Shown here: positions 16,688 to 24,716 of the stretch, piece by piece
Numbering within the stretch: position 1 is the first letter of the stretch
Layout of the letters: each line of letters starts with the position of its first letter
Source: Desulfobacterales bacterium
GTDB lineage: Bacteria > Desulfobacterota > Desulfobacteria > Desulfobacterales > UBA11574
Assembly: GCA_012974475.1 (NCBI GenBank)
Contig: JAAXQD010000116.1
Coordinates: 1-34,822, forward strand
Length of the DNA: 34,822 nucleotides
Direction: 5' to 3'
The notes under the pieces: generated by a model
Told to the model about the DNA's origin: nothing
Seen by the model: the letters and a program-made list of their open reading frames with translations, nothing else
The model's database searches: none
Position numbers and translations under genes: made by a program

Positions 16688-17218
16688 ATGAACTATCTTG
16701 ATATTATTATTGTCGTTATTTTAAGTTATTGCGTGATAAGAGGTGTTTTCAGGGGACTGATAAAAGAATTGTCTTCTATAATCGGGGTGTTTGGCGGTTT
16801 TTACGCTGCGTATACCTATTACACGATGGTTGCAAAACCCCTGTCAAAGTGGATTTCCAATCCAGGATACCTTAACATATTGAGTTTTATGGTTGTTTTT
16901 TGTGTTGTTTTCCTTGTAATCAGTATTCTTGGTGTCATCATCAATTACCTGCTTAAACTGGCTTTTTTGGGCTGGTTTGACCGTTTTTGTGGTGCTGTCT
17001 TCGGTGCCATGAAAAGTTTGCTCATTGTTTCGGTTATTTTGATAGCCCTTACCACCTTCCTACCCAAAGGTACACCGCTTATCAAAGATTCCCTGCTTTC
17101 CCCCCATGTGACGCTGGTCTCTGAAAAGATGATCAAAGTCGTTCCCAAAGATATGAAGGACGCATTTACGACCAAGATAACGGAGTTGAAAAAGGAATGG
17201 GACAAAAAGAAATCGTAA
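16688..17218 (+). CDS. CvpA-family membrane protein
   Basis: The 176-residue protein has four hydrophobic helices (about 3-20, 27-47, 62-88, 100-124) and a charged C-terminal tail. The start MNYLDIIIVVILSYCVIRGVFRGLIKEL fits the CvpA family, whose members begin with a D-hydrophobic helix followed by RGFxxGLIxE. CvpA proteins are inner-membrane proteins tied to colicin V export and envelope stress; the molecular role is unclear. The start codon is preceded by TAAGG. The gene is divergent from phoH and followed by a 332-base gap. Confidence 0.85.
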   Translation: MNYLDIIIVVILSYCVIRGVFRGLIKELSSIIGVFGGFYAAYTYYTMVAKPLSKWISNPGYLNILSFMVVFCVVFLVISILGVIINYLLKLAFLGWFDRFCGAVFGAMKSLLIVSVILIALTTFLPKGTPLIKDSLLSPHVTLVSEKMIKVVPKDMKDAFTTKITELKKEWDKKKS

Positions 17219-17550
17219 AACTTTGTCGATTTGCCGTTTTTTTTTAACGCGTACGAATGGATTCAAACCGTGACCCGATCTTAAGCTCGGATATCCGAAT
17301 GCCCGTTGGTCTCATTTTTAAATAAAGTGACTCAAGTTTCGCACCCGAACTGTTGCGTAAGCGCATCTTCCGGTGATGTTTTTATCTCGTTTTACCGGTG
17401 GAGGATGATCAAAATCATGATAAAATCGTTGGAAAACAAACGGTTGGGCCCTTGACCTCTTGAATCCTCGACCCCTCTTTTCCAGCTAAATTGGAGAAGA
17501 ACCGTAAAATAATACTATTTGAGAAATTCCTTCAGTGGAGGCAGACAATA
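17219..17550. other. 332-base gap between the CvpA-family gene and mazG
   Basis: I see no gene. It holds a palindrome TCGGATATCCGA (17287-17298), a short hairpin ATGAT-CAAA-ATCAT near 17404-17419, and a low-complexity unit (17449-17476) of the type CCCTTGACCTCTTGAATCC, related to repeats at 24581-24630. A T-run follows the CvpA-family gene but without a clear stem. Confidence 0.5.
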
Positions 17551-18339
17551 ATGGGAGTTGATGCCATCATCGGTTTGATCGAGACCTTGCGGGGGGAAAA
17601 CGGTTGCCCATGGGACCGGAAGCAGACGCCCCGGACCATTGTGGCGTATCTGCTGGAGGAGGTATACGAGCTCATCGATGCCGTTGAATCCGGAAGTCAT
17701 GCAGACGTTTGCGAGGAACTCGGAGATGTATTGTTTCACATATTGTTTCTCGTCAGTCTTTACCGGGAAATGGGCCGTTTCGATATCCAAGACGTCTGTG
17801 ATATCAATCTGAAGAAAATGACTCTCCGTCACCCCCATGTTTTCGGGGATGAAAGGGTTGACAGCGCAGATGAAGTGAGAGCGCGCTGGCAGAAAATCAA
17901 GATGAAAGAAAAACCTCTTGCCCCGGTGGCTTCGATTCTGGATTCGGTCCCTTCGAATCTTCCCGCCTTGATGCGGGCCTATAGAATTTCCGATCGTGCA
18001 GCTAAAACAGGATTCGACTGGGATGATATTTCCGGTGTGATGCAAAAGGTCGAAGAGGAGTGGGCTGAATTGAAAACAGCGTTGAGCAGACAGGATGGAA
18101 CGTCGCAACAACAAAATAATTTGGCACTCGAATTTGGAGATGTTCTTTTTACGCTGGTCAATGTGGCCCGGTTTGCTCGTATTCATCCCGAATTCGCTTT
18201 AAGAGATTCTACGAAGAAGTTTGAAAACCGGTTTAAGTATATGGAAAAGCAGATTGAAAAAAGTGGAAAAGACATTGGATCTGTCTTACAGGAGAAGATG
18301 GACGCATTGTGGGAGGCGGCCAAGGCCAAAATCGGCTGA
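17551..18339 (+). CDS. mazG: Nucleoside triphosphate pyrophosphohydrolase MazG
   Basis: MazG hydrolyses NTPs and dNTPs to the monophosphate and pyrophosphate, cleaning the nucleotide pool. The 262-residue protein has two MazG domains. The first contains GCPWDRKQT, LLEEVYELIDA and EELGDVLFHILF; the second contains KTGFDWDD, VEEEWAELK and LEFGDVLFTLVN, with the metal-binding E-E-x-x-E and E-x-x-D pattern. ATG 17551 has GGAGG 9 bases upstream; a TTG at 17491 in frame lacks support. The HlyD gene of the exporter operon follows after 33 bases. Confidence 0.95.
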   Translation: MGVDAIIGLIETLRGENGCPWDRKQTPRTIVAYLLEEVYELIDAVESGSHADVCEELGDVLFHILFLVSLYREMGRFDIQDVCDINLKKMTLRHPHVFGDERVDSADEVRARWQKIKMKEKPLAPVASILDSVPSNLPALMRAYRISDRAAKTGFDWDDISGVMQKVEEEWAELKTALSRQDGTSQQQNNLALEFGDVLFTLVNVARFARIHPEFALRDSTKKFENRFKYMEKQIEKSGKDIGSVLQEKMDALWEAAKAKIG

Positions 18340-18372
18340 CCCGGATATCTCATGAAATAAAAGGATGCGGTA

Positions 18373-19419
18373 ATGAACAAGAAAAAAATCCGAATTGGAA
18401 TTGTATTCTTGCTGGTAGCGGGACTGATTGCCGGGAGTGTGTATCGCCTTAGACGGCGTGAAAATGCGCCGATAAACGCCTTGAGGCTCTATGGGAACGT
18501 GGATATCCGCCAGAGCCGGCTGGCCTTCTACGACATCGGGCGTATTGAACGACTGCTCGTCCAGGAGGGAGATGCGGTTGAGCCGGGGCAGCTGGTGGCT
18601 GAAATGGATTCTGTCCGCTATGAGATGGCTGTAAAAGAGGCTGAAGGGAATGCGAATGCCCAGAAACAGGTGCTGGCTCGTATGCTTGCCGGCTCGAGGC
18701 CCCAGGATATCAAAAGGGCCAGAGAGCGGGTCAAGGCTGCTGAAGCAATGTTACAGGTTGCCCAAGTTACCTATGAGCGGATAAAAAAACTTGTGAAAGG
18801 GAAATATGTTCCCCAGCAGCAACTGGACGACGCCACCGCAAAACTCAAGACGGCCCAGTCCGATCTCAAGGCTGCCGAAGAAGACCTGATGCTTGCCGTC
18901 ATCGGTCCCAGGAAAGAGGATATAGCGGTTGTCGAGGCCCACTTGAAGGGATATCAGGCGACCCTGGCCCTCGCCCGTCAAAAGCTTGCGGATACCAATC
19001 TCTACGCCCCGTCGGCCGGGGTGATACAGGACCGTATTATGGAGCCCGGCGACATGGCGTCGCCCACGACCCCCGTATTTACCATGGCTCTTGACAGACC
19101 CATGTGGGTCCGTGCCTATGTGCCCGAGCCGAGCCTGGGAAAGATCATCCCCGGAATGAAGGCGGAGATTACCACGGACAGCTTTCCCGGAAAGATCTAT
19201 AAGGGATGGATCGGTTATATCTCACCCACCGCCGAGTTTACCCCGAAAAACGTCGAAACTGCCGAACTCCGGACCCGCTTGGTCTATCAGATCCGGGTCT
19301 ATGTGTGCAATCCCGACAATGAGCTACGTCTGGGAATGCCGGCGACGGTAACCCTCCGGTTCGATGCATCGGGCCCGGACAAGAACCCGCCGGGTTCCTC
19401 TGTCTGTCGGGATGATTGA
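18373..19419 (+). CDS. HlyD-type periplasmic adaptor of an ABC-2 exporter
   Basis: The 348-residue protein begins with a membrane anchor (about 7-24). A biotinyl-lipoyl-like half motif (GRIERLLVQEGDAVEPGQLVAEMD) follows, then an alpha-helical hairpin rich in A, K and E (about 90-200) containing the QQQLDDA block, the second lipoyl half (LYAPSAGVIQDRIMEPGDMA) and a beta barrel. It matches YbhG/YhiI adaptors, which connect an inner-membrane ABC-2 exporter to an outer-membrane TolC channel. AAGGA precedes the ATG. No TolC gene is in the window. The ATPase gene begins right after the stop. Confidence 0.9.
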   Translation: MNKKKIRIGIVFLLVAGLIAGSVYRLRRRENAPINALRLYGNVDIRQSRLAFYDIGRIERLLVQEGDAVEPGQLVAEMDSVRYEMAVKEAEGNANAQKQVLARMLAGSRPQDIKRARERVKAAEAMLQVAQVTYERIKKLVKGKYVPQQQLDDATAKLKTAQSDLKAAEEDLMLAVIGPRKEDIAVVEAHLKGYQATLALARQKLADTNLYAPSAGVIQDRIMEPGDMASPTTPVFTMALDRPMWVRAYVPEPSLGKIIPGMKAEITTDSFPGKIYKGWIGYISPTAEFTPKNVETAELRTRLVYQIRVYVCNPDNELRLGMPATVTLRFDASGPDKNPPGSSVCRDD

Positions 19420-19420
19420 T

Positions 19421-21217
19421 ATGATCCGGGAACAAACGCACGGGGCGAAGAAGCCGGAATATGTGCTGCGCATCGAGGGAATTGAAAAGCATTTTCTGGC
19501 CGGCAAGCAGCGGATAATCGCCCTGAAAGGTGTCAGCGCCAAGGTTAGGCGCGGCGTGGTTACCGGTCTTATCGGTCCGGACGGCGCTGGAAAGACCACC
19601 CTTATGCGGATGATCGCAGGGCTTCTGGTGCCTGACAGCGGCGAAATTTCCGTTCTGGGCATGGATGTTGTCCGGGATCCCCTCAAGGTTCAGGCTTCTA
19701 TCGGATACATGCCCCAGCGCTTTGGACTTTATGAGGACCTCACGGTCAAGGAGAACATGGATCTCTACGCCGATCTCCAGGGTGTTCCCAAGGACCATCG
19801 TTCCAAGCGTTATGAAGAACTCATGAAAATGACCGGACTTGCCGCCTTTACCGGAAGGCTTGCCGGAAAGCTCTCGGGCGGCATGAAACAGAAATTGGGC
19901 CTTGCCTGCACCCTTGTAAAACCTCCCGAACTCCTTCTCCTCGATGAAGGCACTGTGGGGGTCGACCCGGTATCCAGACGTGAACTCTGGACCATTGTCT
20001 ACAGACTGGTTCAGCAGGAAGGGATCAGCGTACTCCTGAGCACGGCCTATCTGGATGAGGCCGAAAGATGCCAAGAGGTCATCCTGATGCACGAAGGGCA
20101 TTTTCTGGGCCAGGATGCACCGTCTAAATTCAGTGGACAGCTCAACAAGCAGACATTCATGCTGAGTCCTGAAGGTGAGAGCCGGCGCCGGCTTCAAGAG
20201 CGTATCCGCGCAATGCCGGGGGTGATCGACGCCATTATCCTGGGTAACAAGGTCCGGCTGGTCATCGATCACCCCCTTGAGACCGATCAAGTGGCAAAAC
20301 GCTTTGGCGTCGGGTCAGAATCGTCTGTCCAGGCGGTCCCTGCACGGTTTGAAGATGTCTTTATCGCCCTGCTCAAACAACGAACCGGGGGTGATGAAAA
20401 AATTGCGCATCTCGAGATGGAAAAAACCTCCCATGCCCCACCCAAAGTCTCGGGCAAAGATATCATCGTGGTGGAGAAGGTAAAGCGTCGTTTCGGGGAC
20501 TTCTACGCGGTTAAAGGGATAAGCTTTACGGTGAAGCAAGGTGAGATTTTCGGGCTTCTCGGTGCCAACGGCGCGGGGAAATCCACCACCTTCCGTATGC
20601 TTTGCGGCCTGCTTCCCGCATCCGGTGGTAAACTTAGCGTGGCCGGTAAAAACCTGCGGGTTTCGGCGGCCCAGGCCCGGGCCCGGATCGGCTATATGGC
20701 CCAGAAGTTTTCTCTGTATGTCGGGTTGACGGTAGGGCAGAACTTGCGGTTTATCAGCAGTGCTTATGGTCTGGGAGGCAGACGTCAGAAGGAGCGGATC
20801 GCGTGGGCCCTGGATTCTTTTGAACTCGCCAAGATGGCGGATACCCCAAGCAGAGATCTGCCGCTGGGCTACAAGCAGCGGCTTGCCCTTGCAGCGGCCC
20901 TTATGCACGAACCGGAGATTCTGTTTCTGGACGAACCCACCTCCGGAGTGGATCCTCTTGCCCGTAGGGAGTTTTGGCGCCGCATCAACAGTCTGGCAGA
21001 GTCCAATGTCACCATAATGGTGACCACACATTTCATGGAAGAGGCAGAGTATTGTGACCGGCTGGTCATTATGGCCCAGGGAGAGATACTGGGGCAGGGG
21101 ACCCCTGAAGAGGTAAAAGCCCGGGTTCGAACCCCCCGGAACCCTGATCCCAGCATGGAGGACACCTTCATCGCCATGATCGAAGATTATGAGGAAAAGG
21201 AAGGGGCGCGGACATGA
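19421..21217 (+). CDS. Double-ATPase ABC exporter subunit (YbhF/RbbA type)
   Basis: Two ABC ATPase domains are fused in 598 residues. Domain 1 has Walker A GPDGAGKTT at 52-60, signature LSGGMKQKLG and Walker B LLLLDEGTVGVDP, where the usual LDEPT proline is glycine. Domain 2 has Walker A GANGAGKST at 381-389, a degenerate signature LPLGYKQR instead of LSGGxxQR, and a regular FLDEPTSGVDP. This asymmetry is usual for the YbhF family. It powers the two permeases that follow. I start at ATG 19421, one base after the adaptor stop; ATG 19412 is also in frame, overlapping it. The next gene overlaps by 4 bases (ATGA). Confidence 0.88.
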   Translation: MIREQTHGAKKPEYVLRIEGIEKHFLAGKQRIIALKGVSAKVRRGVVTGLIGPDGAGKTTLMRMIAGLLVPDSGEISVLGMDVVRDPLKVQASIGYMPQRFGLYEDLTVKENMDLYADLQGVPKDHRSKRYEELMKMTGLAAFTGRLAGKLSGGMKQKLGLACTLVKPPELLLLDEGTVGVDPVSRRELWTIVYRLVQQEGISVLLSTAYLDEAERCQEVILMHEGHFLGQDAPSKFSGQLNKQTFMLSPEGESRRRLQERIRAMPGVIDAIILGNKVRLVIDHPLETDQVAKRFGVGSESSVQAVPARFEDVFIALLKQRTGGDEKIAHLEMEKTSHAPPKVSGKDIIVVEKVKRRFGDFYAVKGISFTVKQGEIFGLLGANGAGKSTTFRMLCGLLPASGGKLSVAGKNLRVSAAQARARIGYMAQKFSLYVGLTVGQNLRFISSAYGLGGRRQKERIAWALDSFELAKMADTPSRDLPLGYKQRLALAAALMHEPEILFLDEPTSGVDPLARREFWRRINSLAESNVTIMVTTHFMEEAEYCDRLVIMAQGEILGQGTPEEVKARVRTPRNPDPSMEDTFIAMIEDYEEKEGART

Positions 21218-22362
21218 ACGTCCAAAAACAGCGCGGTGTTCGTAAAGGCATAAATATCATGCGGCTTAAAGGGTTGATCCGTAAGGAAAGCTATCAGATC
21301 GTAAGGGACCCTTCCAGTATCGCCATCGCCTTTGTGCTTCCCATGATACTGCTTTTTCTCTTTGGGTACGGCGTGTCCCTTGACGCCAATTATGTTCCCA
21401 TCGCAATAGTTGTGGAACATCAGAGCCATGAGACCTCGGATTTTTTGGCCGGATTCCGGCAGTCCAGATACTTTGTTCCGGTCATCGTGACGGACATACA
21501 GGCGGCTGAACAGGCCATGATCGAGGGGAGCGTGGACGGGATCGTCTGGCTCCGGGAAAATTTCGGGAAAAAAAGACTCGGCACGGGCGATGCGCCCATC
21601 GGGGTCTTCGTAAACGGCGTGGATGCCAACCGGGCCAGGATCATAGAGGGCTATGTCAGAGGGGTCTGGATCAAATGGCTCGAGCGGACATCCATTGAAA
21701 GCGGCAGGCCTCTCCATATCCCTGTCGAGGTGAAGGCGCAGATATGGTTCAATGCCCAGATGCGCAGCAGGAACTTTCTGGTCCCCGGGCTGATCGCAGT
21801 GATAATGACCCTTATCGGCGCACTCCTGACGGCAATGGTGGTGGCCAGGGAGTGGGAGCGGGGCACCATGGAGGCCCTTATGGTCACTCCGGTCCAGGTG
21901 CGTGAGATCATATTGGGCAAGATCATTCCCTATTTCATCATGGGGATGGGGGGAATGACCCTGTCTGTGATCATGGCCACGTGGTTTTTCCATGTACCTT
22001 TGAGAGGCTCTTTATGGGTTCTTTTCGCAGGATCTTCGCTCTTTCTGGTGACGGCCCTTTCCATGGGCCTTCTGATATCGGTTGTGGCAAAAACCCAGTT
22101 CGTGGCCGGACAGGTCGCCATCATCGTCACATTTTTGCCAGCCTTTATTCTATCGGGTTTCATCTTCGACATAAGTTCCATGCCGCCGATAATCCAGACC
22201 ATGACCCACGTCATTGCAGCGCGCTATTTCGTCAGTATGTTACAGACGGTCTTTCTGGCAGGGGATGTATGGCCGATAATTATCTATGACGGTCTGGCCC
22301 TTACGGCCATGGCCCTGCTTTTTCTTATGATCGTAAAAAAGCGCATGAAAAAACGCCTATAA
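21214..22362 (+). CDS. ABC-2 type permease 1 (YbhS/YhhJ type)
   Basis: The 382-residue protein has the ABC-2 layout: an N-terminal helix (about 37-57), a large periplasmic domain (about 60-195) and five to six helices in the C-terminal half (about 195-375). The family block REWERGTMEALMVTPV lies between helices. It shares an ATGA overlap with the ATPase gene, so translation is coupled. With permease 2 it should form a heterodimeric channel exporting an unknown compound, perhaps a drug or lipid-like molecule; the substrate is not visible. Confidence 0.87.
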   Translation: MNVQKQRGVRKGINIMRLKGLIRKESYQIVRDPSSIAIAFVLPMILLFLFGYGVSLDANYVPIAIVVEHQSHETSDFLAGFRQSRYFVPVIVTDIQAAEQAMIEGSVDGIVWLRENFGKKRLGTGDAPIGVFVNGVDANRARIIEGYVRGVWIKWLERTSIESGRPLHIPVEVKAQIWFNAQMRSRNFLVPGLIAVIMTLIGALLTAMVVAREWERGTMEALMVTPVQVREIILGKIIPYFIMGMGGMTLSVIMATWFFHVPLRGSLWVLFAGSSLFLVTALSMGLLISVVAKTQFVAGQVAIIVTFLPAFILSGFIFDISSMPPIIQTMTHVIAARYFVSMLQTVFLAGDVWPIIIYDGLALTAMALLFLMIVKKRMKKRL

Positions 22363-22375
22363 TTGGGAAAAACAG

Positions 22376-23485
22376 ATGCTTCGTCGAATAATCGCCCTGA
22401 TGGTCAAGGAATTTCTGGCCCTCCTTACCGATAAAAAAAGCAGAATGGTTGTCATTGTACCGCCGGTGGTCCAGCTCCTTATTTTCGGCTACGCTGCCAG
22501 TTTCAACCTGGACCATGTTCCCTATGCTGTCTACAACGAGGACTCTGGGCGTGCCTCCAGGGACCTTTTGGCGAAGATCCAGGGTTCTCCCAATTTTTCC
22601 TTAAAGACCGTGATCCGGAGCGACAACGAGATTGCGCCCCTTATCGACACCCAAAAAGTACGCGTGGTGGTACATGTGGAGTCAAAGTTTTCAGAAAATC
22701 TGCTCCACCAGCGGCCGGCGGAAGTACAAGTCATCGTGGACGGACGCAATTCAAACACGGCAATGGTGGTGTTGAATTACATGAACAGCATTGTCACAGA
22801 TTTCAACCAGCAATGGGCGATCAGACACGGTCATTCGCCTCCCCCGGCCAGACTGTACGTCAGATTCTGGTTCAATTCCGCTCTGGATTCCCACTGGTTT
22901 GTCATCCCGGGCATTGTCGCCCTCCTGACCCTTGTTGTGACCATGCTGGTGACGGCGTTGTCCGTGGCCAGAGAGCGGGAGGCCGGCACCTTTGACCAAC
23001 TGCTCGTGACCCCCATGACGCCCCTTGAAATTCTTATTGCAAAGGCCCTGCCGGGCTTTATCATCGGCACTATCGAAGCGACATTTATTATTCTGGTTGT
23101 GGTGTTCTGGTTTCACGTGCCCATGAGGGGAAGCGTCGCCGCCCTATATCTGGGACTTTTTATGTTCCTTCTTTCCGCGGTGGGCACGGGACTCATGATA
23201 TCCTCCCTTGCCGTTACCCAGCAGCAGGGGCTCCTCGGGGCCTTCCTGTTCCTGGTTCCGACCATCATCCTTTCAGGTTTTGCAACGCCCATCGCCAATA
23301 TGCCGCCGGTGGTTCAGGTCCTCACTTACATAAATCCCATGCGCTACTTTCTCATCATCGTTCGTTCGGTTTTTCTTGAAGGGGCCTCCTTCGATCTGCT
23401 GTGGCCCCAGTACTGGCCCATGGCGGTCATGGGGATCGTAACCCTTGCTACCGCAGGATGGCTGTTCCGTCGGCGGATGTACTGA
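22376..23485 (+). CDS. ABC-2 type permease 2 (YbhR type)
   Basis: This 369-residue paralogue of the preceding permease has the same order: helix near 25-43, periplasmic domain, then helices from about 175 to 365. The loop block AREREAGTFDQLLVTPMTPLEILIAK matches REWERGTMEALMVTPV in permease 1, and NPMRYFLIIVRSVFLEG is the usual C-terminal motif. It lies 13 bases after permease 1 and ends the operon. It converges with the DUF4340 gene across only 47 bases, with no obvious terminator in between. Confidence 0.88.
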   Translation: MLRRIIALMVKEFLALLTDKKSRMVVIVPPVVQLLIFGYAASFNLDHVPYAVYNEDSGRASRDLLAKIQGSPNFSLKTVIRSDNEIAPLIDTQKVRVVVHVESKFSENLLHQRPAEVQVIVDGRNSNTAMVVLNYMNSIVTDFNQQWAIRHGHSPPPARLYVRFWFNSALDSHWFVIPGIVALLTLVVTMLVTALSVAREREAGTFDQLLVTPMTPLEILIAKALPGFIIGTIEATFIILVVVFWFHVPMRGSVAALYLGLFMFLLSAVGTGLMISSLAVTQQQGLLGAFLFLVPTIILSGFATPIANMPPVVQVLTYINPMRYFLIIVRSVFLEGASFDLLWPQYWPMAVMGIVTLATAGWLFRRRMY

Positions 23486-23532
23486 TGAAATCGGTCTTCC
23501 CTTTGAAATGCCTTCTATTCAACAGATCGTCG

Positions 23533-24504
23533 TTATTTTTCTTTTACTTTTTTAATTTCGTCGATGTTGGCTTTAAGACTGTCGATCTGGGTGTCGGACA
23601 GTAAAAAAGGATAATCATTTTCCGAAGACACGGCCGGATACGTTTTTTCATCCTTGTTTTCTTTGGCAAATATGGAAAGGGAATGTTCCCTGGGTCCTTG
23701 CAGTGTAACGGCATAGACGGGGTCTTTAAAAACGTCTTTTTTAGAATCGTCTATATATGCTTCGCATTCCAGGCGATTCAGAAAACCGAGGAGACGTCCC
23801 ACCTTGACGGCATCCACTTTTTTACCGTTGGTATCCACCCATGCGGTTTGAGGTTCAGAACTTTTACCGGTTTTGGCGGCTGCATCCTTTTTTTTCCCGT
23901 TGGCTTCAACCACCTGTTTCAGGTCGAGGGCCACGGTCTTTTTATTCCGGGCAATTTTTATTTCCCGGAGATCTTTTTGCACAAATGACAGTACGGTTCT
24001 GTCCCGGAGATCTTCGACGGTGGGATCGAAATTTTGTCTGAAATCTCCCCTGGCATGATATACATTGGGATCTTTCGCCAGTTTGACAAATGTATGCTGA
24101 TAGGTTGCGGCCGCTTTGCCGATATCGAACTCTCTGATCAGGGACTCGCCCTGCCAGGCTCTGACGTGGATTTTTTTATCCGGATTTAAATCGTACCGGA
24201 CATAGTTTTTGGATTCCGATACCAGCGCCGTCACCTTCAAGTTTTCAATAACGTTAAGGATGTCTTCAATTTTATCTGAATCGGCAGGATATTCTTTCGG
24301 CCCGATATTCCAGATGTTGTCTTTTTTATTCAAAACAACGGTTCCGGCGGCTTTTTTGAACTCTATTTTTGAGATGTGTTTGCCGGGAATGGAAGAAATC
24401 TTCGGAAGGGTATAGTGGGTCCGGTTTGAACGGTGCAATGCAAGGTATAGGATCAAGGCGACCATGACGGCCGTTAGTATGAGATATTCTTTTTTTAGTT
24501 TCAT
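23533..24504 (-). CDS. DUF4340-domain membrane-anchored protein of the Gld-type ABC module
   Basis: The 323-residue protein has one N-terminal helix (about 8-23) and an exported domain rich in beta strands (GTVVLNKKDNIWNIG near residue 54, SDKIEDILNVIENLKV, then DLRDRTVLSF). This is the DUF4340 pattern; the domain often sits behind GldG-type genes. I chose ATG 24504 with GAAAGAGG 7 bases upstream. An inserted stretch rich in K and A (about 205-230) looks like a linker. It is the last gene of the run starting at 28573; the 212-base gap before it is filled with repeats, so it may have a separate promoter. Confidence 0.8.
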   Translation of the reverse strand: MKLKKEYLILTAVMVALILYLALHRSNRTHYTLPKISSIPGKHISKIEFKKAAGTVVLNKKDNIWNIGPKEYPADSDKIEDILNVIENLKVTALVSESKNYVRYDLNPDKKIHVRAWQGESLIREFDIGKAAATYQHTFVKLAKDPNVYHARGDFRQNFDPTVEDLRDRTVLSFVQKDLREIKIARNKKTVALDLKQVVEANGKKKDAAAKTGKSSEPQTAWVDTNGKKVDAVKVGRLLGFLNRLECEAYIDDSKKDVFKDPVYAVTLQGPREHSLSIFAKENKDEKTYPAVSSENDYPFLLSDTQIDSLKANIDEIKKVKEK

Positions 24505-24528
24505 ATTAGCCTCTTTCAATGCGTTCAC

Positions 24529-24630
24529 GGGTTCAAGGGTTTTCGGTCCGAGGTTGAGAAAGATTGCATAATAGGTTTAACCTCGAACCCTTGGATCCTT
24601 GCCCCCTTGATTCATCAAATCCTTGAACCC
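24529..24630. repeat. Repeat-rich intergenic stretch
   Basis: GGGTTCAAGG (24529-24538) and CCTTGAACCC (24621-24630) are exact inverted copies. CGAGGTT and AACCTCG pair inside them. The right half consists of short degenerate units such as CGAACCCTTGGATCCTTG and AAATCCTTGAACCC, similar to 17449-17476. It looks like a dispersed intergenic repeat. Confidence 0.5.
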
Positions 24631-24716
24631 TTTGGGATCACACCGGCTCAATCGGAGATGACACACTTATTTTACCCTAATTAACTATCACTAATCGGGA
24701 GATGATTCACCTTTCT

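Noticed and set aside
19364..19420. Upstream extension of the double-ATPase protein into the HlyD gene
   Set aside because: The extra arginine-rich residues are read inside the adaptor gene; homology begins after the ATG at 19421.
18373..23485. Prophage or integrated element
   Set aside because: No integrase, transposase, attachment repeats or tRNA are present; the block is a regular exporter operon.
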